A stretch of 64,000 bases of DNA from Darksidea phi. Its lineage: Eukaryota > Ascomycota > Dothideomycetes > Pleosporales > Lentitheciaceae. The stretch lies in NCBI GenBank assembly GCA_030770425.1, contig JASJFT010000150.1, positions 47,397 to 111,396 of the forward strand. Direction: 5' to 3'. Numbering within the stretch: position 1 is the stretch's first letter; every line of letters begins with the position of its first letter. This document shows positions 33,613-46,254 of the stretch, piece by piece. The position numbers and the translations under genes were made by a program. A model generated the notes under the pieces. It saw only the letters and a program-made list of their open reading frames with translations, had not been told where the DNA came from and did no database searches.

Positions 33613-34379
33613 TCAGAGGCTGACTGTGCGGTCGATATTATTCTTCTGGAAGGCCTCCTTCGCCTCGTTCACGTCAATTCCATACTTGGCCAGCAACCGC
33701 TCCCGTCTCCGCTCTTCGTAGCCAGGGGCGTATATACCTAACGATGTTAGAGTCAAAACATAGCTGGGAATGCGAACAAGGATACCTCGACCCTCGCCTA
33801 GCTGCTCCACGGTCTCCAGCAACGGCCGCCTGCGCATCTTCCGCATTGTCTCTTTGCGCTCCACCTCGTCCTCGTCGGTCTCAGAGAAGCCATAGCCGGC
33901 CAGGCCATTGGTGTATCGGAAGGCCGACATGACAGAGCCGAAAGCGACACCGGCACCCAGCATGAAGGGTATGCTCCGCCCTACGCTCGTTAGGGGTGTT
34001 CAAGATAGACAGGGCGACGACATACTGGCCACACCGAGGGCGGTGCCGGCGGCGAAGCCTGCCAGTGCCTCGCCATAGCCATCGTCCTTTTGCCGTAGGT
34101 TCGCCGTCGCGTCGAGGGTGAATTGGTATGCGGCTCCGACGCCGGCTGTGGGCAATTAGCGGGATCCAGCGGTGCTTGTTGGCGGGAGGCGTGCTACGGA
34201 CCGTAGAGAGCGATTATGCCACCTGAGCGCGTGATGATGCCCATGGCGCCGACATTCTGCCTCCGCAGCGTGTTCTGGACGCCGGCGAAGATGGCACCGC
34301 CGGCCATCAGCTTGAGCGTGGTGCTGGCCGTGTTGGAGAGCGTGTCGCGCGGGTGGAAGGTCTCGTGGTCGACGGCCAT
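33613..34379 (-). CDS. Complex I accessory subunit NDUFA11 (B14.7, N. crassa 21.3-kDa-like)
   Basis: Tim17-fold membrane subunit of mitochondrial NADH:ubiquinone oxidoreductase. Exons are 34379-34202, 34145-34026, 33980-33786 and 33737-33613, giving 205 aa. The start MAVDHETFHPRDTLSNTAS and the Gly-rich helices (LMAGGAIFAGVQNTL; EALAGFAAGTALGVA; MLGAGVAFGSVM) match this family. The soluble C-terminal region reads ERKETMRKMRRRPLLETVEQ and, across the last intron, GEGRGIYAPGYEERRRERL. It is the second complex I accessory subunit in the window. Divergent from the Ubp2 gene. Confidence 0.88.
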
Positions 34380-34816
34380 GGCGGGCACAATGGGCGTGGG
34401 ATGCGTCTGGTAGTGCGTGTGCGGAGCTTCGATGAGGAAGTTGGGATGACGGCAGGGCTGCGCTAGCGACATGCATCGATTGATCTCTTGGCAGCGACTT
34501 CTCTTGATGTTCGCACTCTTCCACTCACTGCCCCCCGCACACCACACCAAACCGCCTGCCTGTTCGGCTTTGCAGGCGTGGGCCGAAGGTGTGCTTGCTC
34601 TGTTGTTGTCCGGGGCATACCAGCTGTGCAGCAGGAAACAGAAACCACAACAGACGCAGCGGCAGAGGCAGAGGCGGCTTGGTGACTGCCTGGATGCTCT
34701 GACTGCCCTCCGCCACCACCACCACCACCACCTCCTCCTCCACCGCACACCGACGCCTGCTCCCGCTCGCACACGCTATTCCCGACACACCACCGCATTC
34801 TTCCGCACTTGGCTCC
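34380..34816. promoter_or_regulatory. Bidirectional promoter NDUFA11 / Ubp2 with CCA/CTC repeat
   Basis: 437 bp between start codons. The Ubp2 leader carries a CCACCACCACCACCACCACC run followed by CTCCTCCTC near 34708-34741. Frames through this stretch are simple-sequence artefacts. Confidence 0.5.
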
Positions 34817-37800
34817 ATGGCGGGCAACCCGGCGCCCTCGGTGGGCAAGACAGCGCCCCGGCTGCTGCAGGACCTCCTCTCGTACGACGCGCGCTACGAG
34901 GACCGGGCGAAACGCAACCTCCTCACCTCGGCGCCGCCGCACCACAATCCAGACGCCCCGCGCACCGCTGCCGTGCCCTTTCGGAACTGCCGCCACACGC
35001 TTCTGAGCAAGGAGGAGCAGAGCCAACTGCCCCGGCCCGGCGAAGAGCCCGACCTTGCTACCGTCTACAAGGTCGCCGCATACTGCTCCAGATGCCGCTA
35101 CCACTTCGATGTCTTGGTCGACTACCGTGACAGCGGCGAGACGAACGACATCTGTCGACGACACAACCGCGAGTTCCCGCTCCACCACTTCGTGTTCCGG
35201 AGCGAAGAGACCCAGAACGAGCAAGCATTGGGCGGGGTTTCAACCAAACCAAAGACGTTCTCCTTCTTCTGTTCGGCGCCTCGATGTCCGGTCTATCTGT
35301 CTATCCGCATCACCCCGCCTCGCTTCACCGACCAAGACGTCCAAACGCTGACCGACCGGGCCGTCCTGCGGCGACGGTGGGAAGCCGCAAAACAGCTCGC
35401 CGGCGAGCGGGCCGACACGAGCATGGCCCGGCCCGTTGACGCGCCTGACTTTCTGAATACCTATCTTCAAGACAGCCTGAATCCCCAGAAGGGAAAGGCG
35501 CGGATACCCCTTCTCAACCGTAAATTTTTGAAGACGTTCGGCAAAGACTGCGACGCCATTCTCAAGAAAGTTGGCTTCACGAGCGCCGTCGAAATGGAAG
35601 ACGACGGGTCCGCTGTTGATGTATGGTATCTTCCAAAACCTCCCGTGGCCGGACATCCCCTAGATTCTACTGAGCCGACGCAGCGCAACGTGATCGAAGA
35701 TGCGCGATACGAGCTCAACACCATCATACTTGGCTACCCGGAGCAGGAGCGGTTGGGCACGAGGCACATCCCCTTGAATCCTCCGTCTGCACGCAGCCCC
35801 TTGGAGAGGGCCTTGGGCTGTGACGAGTATCCCAGGGTCAAAGGCCGCACCGAAACCCGCAGTACCAACCACGAGGAGGACCATCCTTACTACGCGGGCC
35901 TCGGTGCAGTGGGAGACTTCGCTGATGAGCTCCTACTATTTGCATACCGGCGTCAAATGGCTGTCGACGAGGGCAATGCGCCATACTACTTCGAATGTCT
36001 TCAGGATCTCGCCGTTGGCCGAGATAGCGAAAGCCTACAGAGTGAGGTGGCCGTGTTGGCGTCACAAGGCCGCTTCAAACGATCTGAAGTTGCATCTGCC
36101 TATCGATATTTTGACATAGACCCGGCTCACGCGCATGCCCTCAATGACGAACACATAACAGGCGTCTTCAGGTCGCGTCTAGCAGACATTAGCCCCACGA
36201 CGGCCGAAGAATCGCGGCGGCAGCTTCGAATTATCGGCCATGCGCGCGACAGCAACATGATCAAGCAAGCAGCCTCCGATGCTATCGAGACATATGAGCA
36301 AGCACTCTCGTGGTTAGGCATGGACAAGGACCAGGACGAAAACTTCGTTCCCACCATGGTCCTTATGAAGACGACTGAGAACCCGGCAAGCGAGCACATC
36401 GCCAGAACTGCCGTGGAAATCATCGCGAAGCATCGTAATAGCCAGCGACTACGGCATTATCTAGAGCATGGCAGCATGGCAGATGCGGTCATGGATGAGG
36501 GCGAAGCTTACGCGACCCTCGATATTCCTGACCGGACCGTCCAGCTAGACCTAGACATATTGGCGAGTCAAGTGCAATCACTGATTGAGTCGAACCCGAC
36601 AAACGTAGCTAGGATACAAGAGGCTCACTCCAAAGTCCGGCAAGACCAAGAGAGTAGATTCGGCAAGTCCTCGGATTACCAAATGCACTCAACAGTTGAT
36701 TACCCCTTGGAGACTTGGCCTGTCGGTTGTTGTAACATCGGAAATACTTGTTATCTCAACAGCGTGCTCCAGTTCTTGTTTACCATAAAGCCTCTGCGGG
36801 ACTTGGTTCTTAATTGCGAAGAAAACTTGCAGGAGCTGACGCTAGAAGCCCTGAAAACCAAACGTGTGGGACGCATGGCAGTCTCTCTTGCGAGAGCTGA
36901 GACTGGCCAACAGTGTGAGTACTGCTCCAGTCACAACAACCGCAACGTCGGCTAACTTGATTAAGTCGTGCGCGAACTACGAAAGCTCTTCGAGCGCATG
37001 ATCAGTGCACCTACCCACACCATTCGGCCAGAAAGGACGCTGGCTGCTTTGGCTCTTACTAGGGGCGAGGGTGCGGACAGTATGCTTGTCGAGAGCAATC
37101 CTGCGCAATCTGGGTTGGGTGAAATTGGAGGGTTACCAATTAGCGGCCCTATGCCTCCGCCGATTAAGGCCGATTCGGCTATTGGCGACGATGATGACAA
37201 CAAAGCCCCCGAAATTGGAACCAAAGGCGACAACGATGACGCCAAGAGCGACACATCTACGACACCCATGGATCTGACAACCTCGCATGGACCTGACGGC
37301 ATCACGTCCGCTATACCTAAGCCTCCAACACGTCCCCCTCCAGTACCCCCAAGGCCACAAGCTTCTGCTGACCAAGGTTTTAAGAAAGTCGAGGAAGTTG
37401 CCCGTCAGCAAGATGCCGCCGAAATTTTGAACAATGTATTCGACCTATTGTCCTGCGCTTTCGAAGGAGAATCCACACTACGTGACGGTGAACAACTTGA
37501 TCTTATTAAGAAGCTCTTTTTTTCAAACGTTACCACCGTACGAGATACAAATGGAAAGAGGGCGGCCAAGAGCGACCTCCAGGACAATGTTCACGTTTCA
37601 ACTAAAGACCGAGATCGGACACTCTGCGCTGCCCTAGACGATGAGTTTGGCTCGACTGAACTTGAAGACAACGTGATCAAGTTTGAACTATTCGAACGAG
37701 CTGCACCTATCCAGATCATCAATGTTCGGCGACTGCAATATGAAAATGGTCGACCCCGGAAAGATGAATCGCATCTAGCCCTAGATAAGGTCTTATACTT

Positions 37801-38518
37801 GGACCGATATCTCAAGAAGACAAACTCACTCTCTGAAGAGCAACTTCAAGCACTTCGCGATGAGCAGTGGCGGTTGCAGAGCGAATTACGCCGTCTGGAA
37901 GGGCGTCGAAGGACGCTGAAAGAAACCGATTTCGAGAAACTTGACCTCCCGAGCGTTCTAGAGGAAACGGCCGCCTTTGTCGAGACGGCTCAGAAGGAGA
38001 TGTCTAATCTATTTTCGAATTCTACCAAGGTGGAACTAGACAACCTTACCAGCCACTTACGCCAGCGCACCGAAGAGCTCCGCCCGGACGTAGCAGAGCT
38101 CCACAGCCACATGGACAAACTGGAGCATGAGATTGACACTGTTTTTGAGAATTGCAAAGATCACCCCTACCGTCTCCACGCTATATTTATACACGCTGGT
38201 TCACATTCAGGAGGTCACTACTGGATCTACATCTACGACTTCCAAAACGATATCTGGCGCAGCTACAATGATGAAACGGTCAAAGAAGAAACAGAAGAAA
38301 CAGTCTTTCAGAAGGTACAAAGGCTTCACCCACCTACAAGCACGGGCATTGTCTACGTGCGTGCGGATGTTGTAGACGAATACACACAAGCTGTATGCCG
38401 AAACCCAGAAACCAAGGATGTTGAGATGGTGGGCACCAATGCAGATGCTCGACAGGTGAGAAATATGGACACGGAATATACGGATATGGAGGTGCTCGAC
38501 GGAATTTCGAAGGAGTAA
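34817..38518 (+). CDS. Ubiquitin carboxyl-terminal hydrolase, Ubp2 type
   Basis: Deubiquitinase of the USP family; yeast Ubp2 trims K63 chains and opposes the ligase Rsp5. Exons are 34817-36914 and 36966-38518, giving 1216 aa. A long N-terminal half (about 640 aa) has the Ubp2-specific Cys-rich and helical regions. The Cys box is PVGCCNIGNTCYLNS with the nucleophile at about residue 645. The His box is HSGGHYWIYI with His at about 1117, followed by the NDE of SYNDETV. As in Ubp2, the insertion between the boxes holds coiled-coil segments (ELRRLEGRRRTLKETDFEKL). Both catalytic boxes are intact, so it should be active. The intron sits just after the Cys box. Confidence 0.93.
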
Positions 38519-39533
38519 GAGCTATAGTTGTGGAATTTTGCATAATACCACACGGTTACGCTATGTAGAAGAAGCTGGGCTGATCACACTCGCGTCTTAG
38601 GGATAGTCCTCCCGTGCAGCTCGTCGAAGACCTTACGATCGGCACAGAGTTGGGTGTCACCGCAGCCTATCTCGTCAGACCCAAGAGGATTGCAGACAGT
38701 GATCCAATATCCACATCCCCAGGCAAGAAAAGCAAGACGTCAAGTTCGGTGGACGATGCTACCGGAGACCTTTTATCGTCCTCTGCAGAAGTTCCTGGGT
38801 GGGTGGCGTCGGAGTAGGGCTCTAATGTTGATGGGTTTCTTATTGATCTTGTCCCATTCGGTCAGCCCTTTCGTGGGCATTCTCACTTATATCCTGCATA
38901 GAGCCACTGTAATCTTCTTAGTCCATAAGGGGATTGCTTTTGAAGTGCAACAGAGACGGATTTTGGATGGAACCGGCCTGTTGGGGAAGCCTGCATGGGA
39001 CGCGAGTGGACGGTATGCATGCAAAACTGTTTGCTTGGTAATCTTCCCTTACCCCTTTCTGGCTGTGACAAACAAACATTCACCGAACACGGACTCTGTC
39101 TTCTAGATACAAAAATGCATTTCGAGACAAAAGTGCTGATTCAGACAATACACCAACCCTCACATCTTAGCCTCACTCTGTTCAATCTGCCCGATCCATC
39201 CTGCCCAAAATGTGAAGATCATATATAACAGCCCCACTATTGCCCTCGTAGCAGACCGTAGCAGGCCCAAGGTAGTAAAACTATCGCCCACGCTAAAACA
39301 AGCAGGAAGGAAGACACGGAACGGAAAGAGAAGGTAAACCATGGAGACGCATTCACAGATGTACCCTTTCCGAACCCACAGAACAGAACCCCCGCCTTAC
39401 CAACAACTAGCAATATATACCAAAACTTAGATTAATCTTCACACATTACCGCTCACAGAAGCCTCAAACCCGCCGGGACCCAAATGAAAAAAACAAAGCA
39501 TCCCCCCCTTTGTCTCCTCCACACAGGTAGTCC
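38519..39533. other. Intergenic region between convergent Ubp2 and Slm1 genes
   Basis: About 1 kb. From 38602 to 38817 one frame reads a protein-like Lys/Ser-rich peptide (GTELGVTAAYLVRPKRI, then SPGKKSKTSSSVDDATGD) ending in a stop. It has no ATG and cannot be spliced to Ubp2 in phase with the sites I see. The rest shows no coding signal. Confidence 0.4.
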
Positions 39534-42351
39534 CTAAACACCAGGTGTCTTTGGATACTGCCCTGGAACATGCAAATCACTCACGCTAAAATCCGTATCC
39601 TGCCTCTTCATGCCAGCGTTTGCCAGTCCGCCATTGACAAGCTTCTCCGAGGCAGCCGCGGCGAGAGCTGCCTCAGATCTGCCTAAAAAAGGCTGATGGG
39701 CTGTCGATGGAGTCGTGACCAGACTATCAGGCTCCCTCTCCGAGGTGGCCGGGATAGGTGCAAAGACAGGGTTTTTAGGAGGCGCTGTATGATCGGGGTC
39801 GCGATCGGAGAGGGGGTGGACAGCGGGATTAGGCTTGAGTTCGATTGGTATTTGTGCGGGGTCATTTACGGGGAGTTGTGATTGTTGCTGGGTCTGTAGA
39901 TCTTGGTTCTGGTGGTGATGGGTGTATGCGCCAGCTCTCAAAGCTCCGAGTGCTGCTCCACCCGCTGCTGGTGCCATCCAGTTGCCGTAGGTGCTATCGT
40001 GTCTTTCGAGAGACTGCTGGGGTGAATATGTCAGCCGCTGAGGTTGCATTTGCATTGGGTCCTGAGCGGAACCCATCGTAGAGTTGTGCTCGTTCTGCGC
40101 TGGGTGCGTCGGCGGATCCTTCGCATAATATGAGGTTTGCTGTTGCAGGAGTGCAGGCATGGGTGCAGGTCCGGGTGTTGTTTGATGATACGGATCATTC
40201 GTATTGTACTCATAAGCATCTTGGTTGTAAGCTTGGTTTGGCTGGGGTTGCTGGTAAGGCTGATGCTGGCCGTATTGGTTCGAATCGGGTGGGTAGGAAG
40301 GATACGTTCCCTGTAGTCCCCCGGAGGCCGTTGTCAAATCATTACCGACTTCCGACGAGCTGCCACTGGAAGCCCCGACGGGTGCTTGTAAGTCACGGTT
40401 GACCTGGATATCGGATGGGAAGCGCCCACCTGGACTGGGTCTCGGCGCGGGCTCGGCCTCTTGCGTCGGCTGGTTCAACATAGATTGTTGGGTGGAGAAT
40501 GGGACCTGATCGGCCTCGTCCTCCTCTAGTCCACCATCAGAGCTCACCGAGCGTGCACTTCCTGCACTCATACTTCGTGTGTGGCGACGCACGTAGGCGT
40601 TGCGCTCATCACCGGTCTTCTCAATCAGGTTTGAGATATCGCTGTACCAAGCCAACATGGTATCGTAAGTCTCGGCCCTGTAGAGTTAGTCTAACCTAAA
40701 GGTGCAGGTTAACTACTCACCTGAACACCCAAGTGTGCCCTCTGTGCATGGATCCAGTTTGTCGACCTTTGATAACTATCAAGTCTCAGTGGCATGATTC
40801 GTGTTTAGCTTATGCAGAGTACTCACCAAATTTGTGGGAGCTACTCCCAGGTTGCGAACGGCTACCAAGCTTCTGGTCGGATAGTAGCAACGACATGACC
40901 GGAGGCTGAGTGTAAATACGATCCGCACTCTTGAACTCATGCAAGTGTGTCGGTGACAGTACATACCTGGAAGTAATGAGCGGAATGTTCGTCTCTGCAG
41001 AAACGGATATGCTTACCATCCAGGAGTGTAGCTCTTCAAGTACTTGGACTTGCGCTCCAACATCCCCGCGCGTACCTCGGCCGCGGCGGGGTGATGCTTG
41101 CCGGGATACTCAATATCTAGAAAAATCAGTCACGCATTAACAAGCAACCAAGCCTTATTTACCCTCTAGCCTCCTCAGCGGAAGGTTCGGATTGACGAAA
41201 TGTGGATCGTTGGTGACGAACTGATTCCACTCCATGTCCCGTGGCATACCGACAGGACCGCTCCGGAGCTTCTCAATTGTGGAGTAGTTCTCATCGGCTT
41301 CGCGCTTGAAAATGCTAGCTAGCGCATTGTATGCTTTCTGGATCTCGCCAACCACGATGGACTCGAGCTCTCGCCCAGAGTTCTCCAGGTTAAGGTATGC
41401 GCGATGCAGGTAGTTCTCCTCGTCAATCTGGCGTTCCACTTGTCTGTCTACGCCTAGGCGGACCACGAATGGGTCACCTTTGCCAGCAATGGCAGCCGGA
41501 TCCGAGTCGACCAGAGAGAGCGACTCTTCCAGGGTAGCAACGCATTTGCGCGTGGTTTCCTTCTCCTTCTCGACGGTGTTTTTGAAATCTCCGCTCAGTG
41601 ACTTGATCTCCTTGATCTTCTGTGCGAGATCGGCGCGGAGGCCGGAGAGCTGGTTGATGACCTCGTGCTCGATTTCCTTGGCCTTGTTCGACTCGGAGAC
41701 GGCCTGCTTGTGGTAATCGCGCAGGATGCGATTTGCATCATTCAGTCCGCCTTCGATGAGGAAGACAGGAGGGGCGTTCGTGTTGTTGATGACGTTGGAT
41801 ACTTTGAGTAGGGCCTTGGATCGGTGTTCGTACGACGTGGCAATCTCGCGGAAATATGTGATGAGGTCTTTGAGTAGCTTCCGCCAGGCCTGGAAGCGGT
41901 TGGCCAGGATCTCTGTGGGTGAGCCCGACGTGGGGACCGGAGTGTAAAAGACGCTGTTGTGTCTGTTGGAGCCGCGCTCGTCATCTTCGATGCTCACGCC
42001 GCGGATGCTGCCAGCGTGCATACTCCTCCGGCTACCGCTGCGCTTCAGGCTGCCGGTACGCTTCACTGAATTGCGCTTCTTGAGGGTGCCGCTTCGCGAG
42101 GGCGCGGCGCCTTGGTTCAACGTCGATGCGCGCGACGCGGAGCGCTCGAGCACGTCACCATCCCCCAAGATCGATGAGCCCCGCGTGCGGGCGTCAAAGT
42201 TCTCCTCGAAGCGGCCCAGGCGCGCTTCGGCGGGGGTTGCGGGCGCGAAGTCGGTGGTGTCGGTGGTGAGGTGCGAAGCATCACCGTAGCCTCTGCTCAG
42301 GTGCGCGGGGTCCTGCGGTGTGGGGACCGCATCGAAACCCTGGGTCGCCAT
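39534..42351 (-). CDS. Slm1/Slm2-type PI(4,5)P2-binding TORC2 effector
   Basis: Plasma-membrane (eisosome) protein that links TORC2 to actin and sphingolipid control in yeast. Five exons: 42351-41163, 41116-41017, 40966-40827, 40775-40721 and 40677-39534, giving 875 aa. After a basic Ser-rich N-terminus, residues ~150-395 form the F-BAR-like helical domain (SPTEILANRFQAWRKLLKDL ... READENYSTIEKL). The PH domain is spread over the three small middle exons (VRAGMLERKSKYLKSYTPGW, YVLSPTHLHEFKSADR, GHTWVFRAETYDTMLAWYSD). A Pro/Gln-rich tail ends with FSVSDLHVPGQYPKTPGV, a conserved end motif of this family. Two long open frames in the region are therefore one gene. Confidence 0.92.
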
Positions 42352-43222
42352 GGTGGATGGCGTTGTGGTGTTGGGGGCGACGAGGAAACAAACATCACAC
42401 GCATGCAAAGACGGGCAGATGATGTCATTGCTCGCGGGCTTGGCATCGCCATGATCGTCATCTTCAACATTGCAGTGTTGCCAGTCGCCGTCTCATGGCA
42501 CTACCACCGGCCATGTGTCTGACCATAGTCTATGGAAGAGAACGACTCCGTCTAGTAAAAAGCCAAGGACCAGGAACAGGGAGCACGCACCCTTTCTGAT
42601 GTGCCGTCAGTCGTTGATATTACTAAGTCAGCATCACAGGTCTGGACTTTAACAGCCCCCTCAGCACTTCAAGTAAACAAACCAGAACTTCGGATGCGGC
42701 GCCCCATATAGCCATCTAGGCCATACGTTTCACAGCAACGACTTGTCTCTATCATCTACCGGCTCCCGGGCCGGCATATTATATGAAACATCACTATCGC
42801 AAAATCCCATGTCCAGCGAACTTGAAATTGCCGCCCAATCAATATCGCCTTCAGACCTTGGTCCGTACAAGGAGAGAGGCTTACCGTGGGCCTTACTGGG
42901 CGCTGAAGCGATCGCTGGATGCTGGTAGATGGGCGGCACTGTGTAGAGTAGAATGCGCGGAGCATGCCGAGAGTCGTCTGCGACCAGATGACTACGGCAC
43001 TCTTATTATTCATGGCGTTTATGCACGAATGTCAGGCTTGGGATATAGTGAAGGATCGGCATCATGTCCATGCAGTGGTAGACCAGATGCCTAGCAAAAG
43101 AAAGATTGAATGGCTATTTAACCATCGCGGTGCACGCCTACCAAGTTCTCCATCGGCATCAAAGTCGGCCATCACACCGCTATTCCGAGTTCAAAATAGT
43201 CCGCTCATTCACCTCTTTCAAG
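42352..43222. other. Intergenic region, Slm1 / AA9 divergent promoters
   Basis: 870 bp upstream of both genes. No coding frame with support is present. A CT-rich stretch (TTCACCTCTTTCAAG) directly precedes the AA9 start. Confidence 0.5.
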
Positions 43223-44205
43223 ATGAAGCTTTTCGCCGTAGCTGCCCTCGCCCTTCTTCCCGCCCTTAGCTCCGCTCATTGCGTTGCTCAGCGCGTGCGT
43301 GTCAACGGAGCGGTTCGCCAACACCCTTCAACACCGCAGTAGACACCTTTCGCTCACAAAATCTATAGGACAAAGGCCAACTCGTTGGTATCCGGACTCC
43401 CAACTCCAACAACCCTATCCAGAATGTAAACGACGGCAACTTTGCCTGCAACAGTGGCTTCAGGACACCTGTGTCCACCACAGTCATTGATGTCAATGCC
43501 GGCGACAAGGTTGGCGTCCAGTGGGGACATGTGATCGGTGGCGCGCAGTTCGCTGGCGACAAGGACCACCCAATCGCCGCCTCTCACAAAGGTAAGACGT
43601 TCGCATGAATCTATAAAGGTATGCATTTGTTAACAGTATACTAGGTCCGACCATTTTCTACCTGTAAGCTAGCTTTTCATCTGCACGCCTCTGCATGATA
43701 TTGGAGCAGTGCTAATAATCTCCTAGCGCTAAGGTCGACAATGCTGTATCAGCTTCGGGCCAAGGCCTAAAATGGTTCAAGGTCGCTGAAGACGGTCTCG
43801 ACGGCTCTGGAAAGTGGGGCGTTGATAGAATGATTGCGGCTGGTGGATGGGTAGACTTCACGCTGCCGTCCTGTGTCGCCCCCGGCCAATATCTCCTTCG
43901 TGCTGAAATCATCGCTCTGCACTCGGCGAACAAGCCAAGTCAGGCTCAGTTCTATATGGTACGTCACTTGAAAAACACGCAAAGCTTTGGAGAGACCGAG
44001 CCTAGTACTAACGGATTACTAGGGATGCGCTCAAATCAATATCAAGGGATCAGGATCTAGTACTGGTGGCCAAACCGTCTCCTTCCCAGGAGCGTACTCC
44101 GCTAGCGACCCTGGAATCTTGGTCAACATTTATAATGCGCAAGGACAGCCGACTGGTAACGGGCAACCATATAAGATTCCTGGACCGGCAGTTCTCAAAT
44201 GCTGA
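43223..44205 (+). CDS. AA9 lytic polysaccharide monooxygenase (secreted)
   Basis: Copper enzyme that cleaves cellulose oxidatively in plant cell walls. Exons are 43223-43312, 43369-43591, 43645-43663 (19 nt), 43727-43958 and 44023-44205, giving 248 aa. The signal peptide ([18 protein letters not shown]) is cleaved before His19, which becomes the N-terminal His of the copper brace. The second brace His is about 103 (AASHKGPTIFYLAKV) and the axial Tyr about 187 (QAQFYMGCAQI). The fold landmarks [20 protein letters not shown] are present. There is no C-terminal cellulose-binding module. The 19-nt third exon is needed to join HKGP to the FYLAKV block. Branch-point-like CTAAC precedes the last acceptor. 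Points to a plant-degrading or plant-associated lifestyle. Confidence 0.93.
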
Positions 44206-45276
44206 GCGGTCGAATGCAAGTGGAGCACAGGTTATCTAGGGATTGGTCTAGCTTGTTTATGAGCGATAGAAGAGCGGGGGCGGAAACGATGCGGAACATA
44301 TCCGCTATTCGTTCAATGTTGATGTGGTTATATCAATCATCAACTGTTGCCTTACTGTTCCTCATACCATTTATACCAAAGCATCTTGTGGACTCAGACA
44401 TTGCGAGCGGGTTGTGAGAATGGAAGAGGACTTGAGACCAAGCACCATCGAATACGCCCTGTCCGTCTGAACTTGAAAATTGTTCTCCTTCATGAGAGCC
44501 TTCCAGCTTCCACGCCAACTTCCCATCTCCCTGCCGTTCTGCCACACCTACGCAAATGTATTACTCGTCTAAATGTTGTGAAAGACGTAGCAGAGGCAGG
44601 TTTCCAGAGCCTCTACCTTGTGGACTACTTTCAGAACCTAGGAAAATTTCGTCGAGATATGTGCCACGTATGTAACAAAGTTCATACAACAGTCATCCGT
44701 CCGTTGTCGATCTGCTTTCTTCGGTTCCAGATCCGTTTTGTCGTCGATTCAGCCTTCCTCGGACGGGTCTAGACACATGAGCATACCAATGTCTTGATTG
44801 CAACGTGTGGAGTGTCTTCCCCACACCGCAAGCCAATACTTCCAGGGATGTTTGAAAGATGGATGAGTTGCATCAAGTGACGAGGATGAAGACGTCGCAT
44901 CGCCAAGCGTGAGACCCTTACGAAACGGACGCTCGGGCCTCCAACTTCCCCAGGCTGTCCCCTGCTGCGGTGCACGTGACAAATATTTCTTTCTGAAGCG
45001 AGGCGAGAACGATATCGGCCTGCGCTTGGAACACTCCAAGCGCCCCTGTTCATGCCTCGGCTTCAGCCCAAGACTACAGCAAGCCCAAAGTTGGCCTCTC
45101 CAGGATGGGAACTGTCTTGAATTGTTCGCAATAACACTCTTTTACCCCATATTCGCCCGGTCCACTACAACCTCTCGATTTCTGCATCCCTGAACGCCCC
45201 CGATCTTCCCATTCTCCAGTGCTCAAAATTACATTTCCGCTTGCCACACGAACAATCTAGACCAGCCTGCTCGGTC
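44206..45276. other. Intergenic region downstream of the AA9 gene
   Basis: About 1.07 kb between two same-strand genes. Short frames on both strands lack starts or recognisable content. No gene is seen. Confidence 0.5.
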
Positions 45277-46254
45277 ATGATGGATCCTGCCGAGAAGAAG
45301 CTCTCCGTCATGTCCACTGGAAGCGAGGACTTTTCCGTGCAACGACAAAGCATGCTGCTCCGCGAGCTAGAGATGCTACTGGATCTAAGCCCGAGAGAGC
45401 TGAGTTCCAATTTATTGGCCCTTCCGCGAGAGATAAGAGATCGTGTTTTCGGGTTTATTCTGCCAGACCTTGCAGATGAAACGCGACCGGAACTTCACAC
45501 ATGTCTCTGGGGAGCAGACATGATTTATGAGCCGTGGCGACACGACATTTTTGGATATGGTCACTCGGTACCGAAAGCGCACAGGCTACATCCGAACCTC
45601 CTCCTCATCAATAAGCAGTTACGCAATGAAATCTTGGAGAATTATTTTCGAAGGAGCAAGCTCACGCTTCACGCAGAATTACGGAACACGCGCGGAAATA
45701 ATTGGCACTTCGATTACTCGCCGCACATTTCGCAACTACCTATGCTAAAATTCGTCACGCACGTCCGATTCTATGTGGAATGGAACTATACTATTGTATC
45801 GAAGAACGATCGAATAGACGATCAAGTACGAATGACGAAAGATCTAATGCAAGCTGTAGACTGGCTGCTTGCACCTCTTCAAGCTGTTGAAACTATCGAG
45901 CTCTCTGTTCTCTTCTTCTGGAAATTCCGCTCTGGAAAATTTTACCCACTCTCTATGCAGGATCTATTCGATCTCGAAGACGTGTTCAAACGGCATGCAG
46001 AATCGCGCTGGCTGCGAATCCTGCGCACCAACAAGTCCATTGTTATGTCGCCGAACCCTTCTGCGGGCGTAGGGTATAAACTCTCGTCGGAAGATAGGAA
46101 CACTGAACAGAGCGGCGGGATGGACATCTTTGTCTCTCAAGACTTGGAGGAATCGATGAGCGCACGGCGGAAGAGTAATGTGGACTTTTATGGGAACTAT
46201 GGCATCTCGGATCCTCTACCACACCCGGCATATGAACACGGAAAGATGATATGA
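45277..46254 (+). CDS. F-box-like fungal protein of unknown function
   Basis: Single-exon gene of 325 aa from the first ATG (MMDPAEKKLSVM). Residues ~48-65 read LLALPREIRDRVFGFILPDL, an F-box-like opening common in large fungal families of about 300-400 aa. It is followed by HPNLLLINKQLRNEILENYF, the usual second block in which a residue list of houses and hinges repeats around a Leu-rich helix. No catalytic motif or membrane segment is visible. Such proteins may be SCF adaptors, but partner and substrate cannot be told from sequence. Its 3' region has no other gene. Confidence 0.75.
   Translation: MMDPAEKKLSVMSTGSEDFSVQRQSMLLRELEMLLDLSPRELSSNLLALPREIRDRVFGFILPDLADETRPELHTCLWGADMIYEPWRHDIFGYGHSVPKAHRLHPNLLLINKQLRNEILENYFRRSKLTLHAELRNTRGNNWHFDYSPHISQLPMLKFVTHVRFYVEWNYTIVSKNDRIDDQVRMTKDLMQAVDWLLAPLQAVETIELSVLFFWKFRSGKFYPLSMQDLFDLEDVFKRHAESRWLRILRTNKSIVMSPNPSAGVGYKLSSEDRNTEQSGGMDIFVSQDLEESMSARRKSNVDFYGNYGISDPLPHPAYEHGKMI

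Noticed and set aside
34700..34745. CCA/CTC run giving His- or Gly-rich frames on either strand
   Set aside because: Microsatellite in the 5' leader of the Ubp2 gene; the frames are not continuous with either real start.
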